From Clostridiales bacterium (GTDB taxonomy: Bacteria > Bacillota > Clostridia > Christensenellales > Aristaeellaceae), in assembly GCA_015056325.1 (NCBI GenBank), contig SVGL01000025.1, forward strand, positions 1 through 36,782: DNA of 36,782 nucleotides. Reading direction: 5' to 3'. The notes under the pieces are model-generated. The model saw nothing but the letters and a program-made list of their open reading frames with translations. It was not told the DNA's origin and did no database searches. This document shows positions 33,050 to 36,782 of this stretch, piece by piece (position 1 is the stretch's first letter; every line of letters starts with the position of its first letter). The position numbers and the translations under genes were made by a program.

Positions 33050-36000
33050 TTACATATCGAAGGAGTTATCCTCATTCTGGCGCTGGGCCTGACGGTAAGC
33101 CGTCCTGCGGCCCACTCGCCCGTCGCCGGCCTGGGAAGCCTTCTCTGCCTTGGGGACGAAATCACTGGGATCCTCCGGGGTGAAGGCGTCATCCATGGCA
33201 CGGAAGTAGCTGCCGGCGGTTTCTCCGGTGTAAGTGGTGTACTGGCTGTCGAAGCCGTCATTGGCCGGACGGCGAGCCTGGTTGGCATAGGCGCCGGTGC
33301 GGGGCTGATTGGGGTTAGCGCTGCGGGCGTAGGGCCGCTGCTGCTGCGCGCGGGCCGCCTGGGCACGCCGCTGGGCCGCACGCATGGCCATGCGCCGCTT
33401 GTTCTGCTGATGGCGCACCATCACGAACACACCGCCGACCGCCAGCAGCAGCAAGCCAGCCACCACAATCCAGATCAGTGCGCTGCCGCCCTCGCCCTCA
33501 TCAGCAGAGGGATAAACGATGTCGGGCAGCGGGTTGAAGGTAGGCGTCGCGGTGGGGCTGGGGCTGGGCGTCGCCGTGGGCTGGGTGACCCAGCCGGGCA
33601 GGGGCTCCAGGGTGGGCGTAGCAGTGGCGATGGGCGCCACGGTCGCAATGGGATTGAAGGGCTCGAAGCTTGCGTAGACATCGGGGTACTTGTTGACCCA
33701 CTGGTCCTCAGCGGAGACGATGCCGCCGGTGCCGGTATAGCCCACGTCGTCCTTGGCAGACTCGCCGGAGGGAGAGTTGTTGGCAATCCCCTGCAGGTAC
33801 TCCTCGCTCCCCAGGAAGCCTTCCAGCTCAGCGATGGTCATCTGCTTGAAGAAATCGCCGTGGAGGTAACCGGTCTTGTCGCCGTAGCGCACCAGGTACC
33901 AGGTGACGCCGTTCACATGCTCAGTGTCCAGCACCAGGCAGAAGGCATAGCGCTTGAGCGCGCCGATCTTCTTGCCGCCGGTGGAGGGCGTTTCACGCCA
34001 GTTAACGCTGCTGTTATCAGAGCAGTCCACATAGCCATAGGAAGACATGCCCGCCTCGTTGAAGGGCAGATTGGTCGTCGCGGGCGTGGGGGTGGCCTGC
34101 TGGGCCTGGAGGTAGGCTTCCTCCTCGGCGATGGTCATCATGCGCAGGAGATCCACACGGATATAACCCCAGCGTCCATCGTAGTTGACGGAGTGCCAGT
34201 ACTGGCCGTCACCAGGGGTCTGGCCGGTCACATACACGACAGTGCCGCCCTGCAGGTTGTCAATGATGCGGCTGAACTCGCTCTGCATCTGCCGGAAGGG
34301 CACATCGTCGCCCAGCACCACCGCATACCCCTGCACCTGCATGGGTTCGGGTGTGGGAGTCACCACCTGGGTGGGTTCGGGGGTCTTGTTCATTTCCTCC
34401 CAGTAGTCCAGGTAGGGCTGGGCTTCCCGGTCTGTGATGGTGCGCAGCGCGCTGAAGGGCACATAGCCCGGCTGCCTGGCCAGGGTGGATACAATGGCCC
34501 AGACTTCGCCGGTCACCGGGTCGGTCACCTGATCCATCACGCTGAGGAGCTCATTGGCTTCCAGACGCTGGATGATGGTCATTTCCGAGGCGCTGATGCC
34601 CGAGCGGAGTGCTGTGGCGCGGGTGGTCAGGGCATAGCCGGTGTAGGGCACGGGCGTAGCCGTGGGGGTAGCGGTAGGCTCCTCCTTCGGGAGGGGCTCC
34701 AGGGTGGGCGTGGCAGTAGGCGGCGGGGTGATGGCCTCAACAAAGGATTCCGTCGGCTCCGCAGTCGGAGTCGCAGTGGGAACAGGGGTCGCCGTCGGCA
34801 CAGGGGTGAAGGTAGGCGCCGGGGTGCTGCCAGCCGCATAGGCGTCGCTTTCCGCCTGGGTCATCACATCCAGGAACTCGCTCATCATGTAGCCTTCTTT
34901 GCCATTCACGATGACCTGGGCCCAGACCTCATTCTTGTCGTTGCGGATTTCCTTGAGGACGTACACCGCATCATTGCGGTTCAGGCGGCGGATGACGGTC
35001 TTGTTTCCGCCGGAGGTGGTGGGTTCGGAACGCAGAGCCACGCTCTTATCGTTCACCAGGGCGTAGCGGTAGACATTCTGTCCGATGGGGATGGGCGTCT
35101 CCACCACCAGCTTCTGGAAGGTCAGCACCACCTGGTCGGGATTGGCCTTGCCCTCCGGGGTAACCACAACCTGCACCGGCTTGGCGCTTGCAGGATCGTA
35201 GCCCTTGGGCAGGCGGGTTTCATCGGCCTGGATGGTATGATAGCCCGGCGCCAGCTCCACGGTGAAGGGCTGCAGGATGGCACTGCCCCGCTCATCCGCA
35301 TAGCTGACGATGACGGTGGCACGCTTCTGGGGCGCGCGGTAGTAGAAGGCGATTTCCTCCGGGTCGGTGGTGCCATCCTGGAACACGGTGATGCTCAGCA
35401 CGTTTTCCATCATCAGCTCGTACCCGTCGGGCAGATCCGCCGGGTTGGCCTGGATGGCGTAGGTGCCAGGGCCAACCTGCACATGCTGGGTGGTAGCGAT
35501 GGGGTTGCCCAGGGTGTCGTAATAGTACACTGGCAGGGTGAACACGCTGGGTTCAGTCTTCTGCTTCTGGTAGTAGAACACCACCTGGCTGTGGCTGGGC
35601 TGGCCATTGCGCACAGTCACCTGTACGGTATCCTCCGTACCGGCAAAGATCACATAGCCCTCCGGCAGGTTTTCCGGCTGGGCCTTGACGGCATGGGTGC
35701 CATCGGGCAGGGTGATGGTCTGGGAGGGCGCCACGTCATAGCCGCGGTCATCCCGGTAATGAACGGTGATGGTTGCCGTGGGCAGGTCAGGCTGGGCTTC
35801 GCGGTAGTAGAAGGCGATCTCCTGGGGCGCGAAGGTGCCGTTATCGTAGACCTCCACGTTGATGGCAGCATCGCTGACCAGCTCATACCCGGCAGGCACA
35901 CGGGCCGCATCGGGAGTCAGGCGATGGGAGCCGATCTCCAGGGTGATGTTCTGGGCCGGAGCAATCTCCACGCCATAGGTGTCAAAGTAACGCACGGTCA

Positions 36001-36782
36001 CCGCCGCTGTGGCAGGGGCAACCTGCTTTTGCTGATAGTAGAAGTACACGTCGCTCTGGCTGGGCACGCCATTGTAAACGCTGACGTTCACCTCCGTGTG
36101 GAGGCCGGGAGCCAGCTCATAGGCATCGTCCAAGCCTTCGGGATTGGCCCGGATAACATAGTTGCCATCCCCGGGCAGGGTCACCTGCTGGCTGGGGGCA
36201 ACTTCCCTGCCCCGGTCATCCTGGTAGCGAACGGTGATGGTCACCTCCGCCGGACGCAGGACAAAAGTGACGGTATCCGGATTGATTGCGCCGCTTTCAT
36301 CCACATAGACCGTATGGACCTGCTGCCCGTCCGGCACATAGCCGGCAGGCATGGTAGCGTCGGGCACAATCTCATGCACACCGGGTTCCAGCGTCCAGGT
36401 GTTGGTGGAGAGCAGCGTACCGTCAGCCGTCTGGTAGCGGATGGTCAGCTGGGCGGTAACAGGAGCAGTGTAGGCATCCTGGTAGTAGAACTCCACCGTG
36501 CCGGGATGGACAGTGCCGTCGGCATATACGGTGACCTCCACCTCAGCGCTGCCAAGCAGCTGATATTCGCCGGTCTTGCTGCTTTCCGCCCTCACCATGT
36601 GGGTGCCCACGGGCAGCGTGACAGTCTGCACCTCCAGCATGCCCCGGTCGATGTGATAGTAGTTGACCGTGACCTGCGCCTCAGTGGGGGCAACATACAC
36701 ATCCTTGTAGGTGAACTGCACATAGGAGGGCTCCGCGCTGCCGTCAGCATGCACGGTGACATTCACGCGGTCCGCGCCGGTC
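33050..36782 (-). CDS. Large membrane-anchored surface protein with beta repeats and SH3-like modules (5' end outside window)
   Basis: The frame stays open to the window edge, so the N-terminus is missing; 36766 has an in-frame GTG but no ribosome site. About 1,240 residues are visible, numbered here from that GTG. Residues 1-558: one partial and seven full beta repeats of about 75 residues, MucBP/prealbumin-like, each ending near FYY. Residues 559-1005: four bacterial SH3-like modules, each followed by a helix of the form MT-x-AE-x-YL, joined by Pro/Thr/Glu linkers. Then a second Pro/Thr linker, one membrane segment (1096-1117), and a basic Arg/Ala/Gln-rich cytoplasmic tail of 121 residues. 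No LPxTG motif. It probably projects through the wall and binds peptidoglycan or host glycans; the ligand is unknown. Confidence 0.88.
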   Translation of the reverse strand, partial: TGADRVNVTVHADGSAEPSYVQFTYKDVYVAPTEAQVTVNYYHIDRGMLEVQTVTLPVGTHMVRAESSKTGEYQLLGSAEVEVTVYADGTVHPGTVEFYYQDAYTAPVTAQLTIRYQTADGTLLSTNTWTLEPGVHEIVPDATMPAGYVPDGQQVHTVYVDESGAINPDTVTFVLRPAEVTITVRYQDDRGREVAPSQQVTLPGDGNYVIRANPEGLDDAYELAPGLHTEVNVSVYNGVPSQSDVYFYYQQKQVAPATAAVTVRYFDTYGVEIAPAQNITLEIGSHRLTPDAARVPAGYELVSDAAINVEVYDNGTFAPQEIAFYYREAQPDLPTATITVHYRDDRGYDVAPSQTITLPDGTHAVKAQPENLPEGYVIFAGTEDTVQVTVRNGQPSHSQVVFYYQKQKTEPSVFTLPVYYYDTLGNPIATTQHVQVGPGTYAIQANPADLPDGYELMMENVLSITVFQDGTTDPEEIAFYYRAPQKRATVIVSYADERGSAILQPFTVELAPGYHTIQADETRLPKGYDPASAKPVQVVVTPEGKANPDQVVLTFQKLVVETPIPIGQNVYRYALVNDKSVALRSEPTTSGGNKTVIRRLNRNDAVYVLKEIRNDKNEVWAQVIVNGKEGYMMSEFLDVMTQAESDAYAAGSTPAPTFTPVPTATPVPTATPTAEPTESFVEAITPPPTATPTLEPLPKEEPTATPTATPVPYTGYALTTRATALRSGISASEMTIIQRLEANELLSVMDQVTDPVTGEVWAIVSTLARQPGYVPFSALRTITDREAQPYLDYWEEMNKTPEPTQVVTPTPEPMQVQGYAVVLGDDVPFRQMQSEFSRIIDNLQGGTVVYVTGQTPGDGQYWHSVNYDGRWGYIRVDLLRMMTIAEEEAYLQAQQATPTPATTNLPFNEAGMSSYGYVDCSDNSSVNWRETPSTGGKKIGALKRYAFCLVLDTEHVNGVTWYLVRYGDKTGYLHGDFFKQMTIAELEGFLGSEEYLQGIANNSPSGESAKDDVGYTGTGGIVSAEDQWVNKYPDVYASFEPFNPIATVAPIATATPTLEPLPGWVTQPTATPSPSPTATPTFNPLPDIVYPSADEGEGGSALIWIVVAGLLLLAVGGVFVMVRHQQNKRRMAMRAAQRRAQAARAQQQRPYARSANPNQPRTGAYANQARRPANDGFDSQYTTYTGETAGSYFRAMDDAFTPEDPSDFVPKAEKASQAGDGRVGRRTAYRQAQRQNEDNSFDM

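Noticed and set aside
33540..34830. CRISPR-like or satellite repeats in the surface-protein gene
   Set aside because: The repeats are codons for Pro/Thr-rich linkers within one open frame; units are irregular and there are no spacers.

Overview
The window looks like chromosomal DNA of a strictly anaerobic, Gram-positive-type member of the Clostridia (Bacillota), probably a gut organism. The reasons are a tig-clpP-clpX / lonB-lon-engB block as in Bacillus and Clostridium, a glycyl-radical pyruvate formate-lyase pair, a DAP-type murE, a class B penicillin-binding protein with PASTA domains, strong AGGAGG ribosome sites, and a high GC content (about 60% by eye). Genus and species cannot be fixed from the sequence alone.

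Layout. (1) 1-7651, minus strand: a division and cell-wall (mra/dcw) cluster in the order mraZ, ftsL-like, class B PBP, murE, mraY, murD, and the first codons of another gene at the edge. The usual rsmH (after mraZ) and murF (after murE) are absent. The mraZ promoter carries a TGGGA-type MraZ repeat array over its -10 box. (2) 7823-9076, minus: a metallophosphoesterase behind a twin zinc-ribbon acidic protein. (3) 9159-9976, plus: a secreted Cys-rich CAP-domain protein. (4) 10101-20435: quality-control genes engB, lon, lonB, clpX and clpP on the minus strand, interrupted by pflB-pflA on the plus strand; tig follows at 20585-21892. (5) 22037-24708, plus: an operon of an RlmL-like RNA methyltransferase, a 102-residue unknown protein and a YghZ-type aldo/keto reductase, with a MITE-like palindromic repeat in its leader. 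(6) 24765-26770: a DUF368/PopT-type lipid-carrier transporter (minus), tRNA-Leu(GAG), and a SAM methyltransferase. (7) 26827-30038, plus: two alpha/beta-hydrolases and an ATP-grasp ligase, with repeats between and around them; this is the best candidate for an uncharacterised pathway. (8) 30043-32996, plus: trkA-trkH potassium uptake, with an inverted pair of perfect DnaA boxes and interlocking palindromes upstream. (9) 33006-36782, minus: the 3' part of a very large membrane-anchored surface protein with about 75-residue beta repeats and four SH3-like modules.

How the genes fit together. The left end supplies lipid-linked peptidoglycan precursors and septal synthesis, and the DUF368 transporter would recycle the same undecaprenyl-phosphate carrier. 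The centre is folding and proteolysis (trigger factor, ClpXP, two Lon-type proteases) plus a ribosome-assembly GTPase and fermentative pyruvate cleavage. The right end is accessory metabolism, potassium homeostasis and surface display. No CRISPR array, prophage, transposase or rRNA was seen. The main oddities are a synonymous-only duplicate of the PBP C-terminus just downstream of that gene, the inverted DnaA-box pair, the hydrolase/ATP-grasp locus, and several intergenic repeats.
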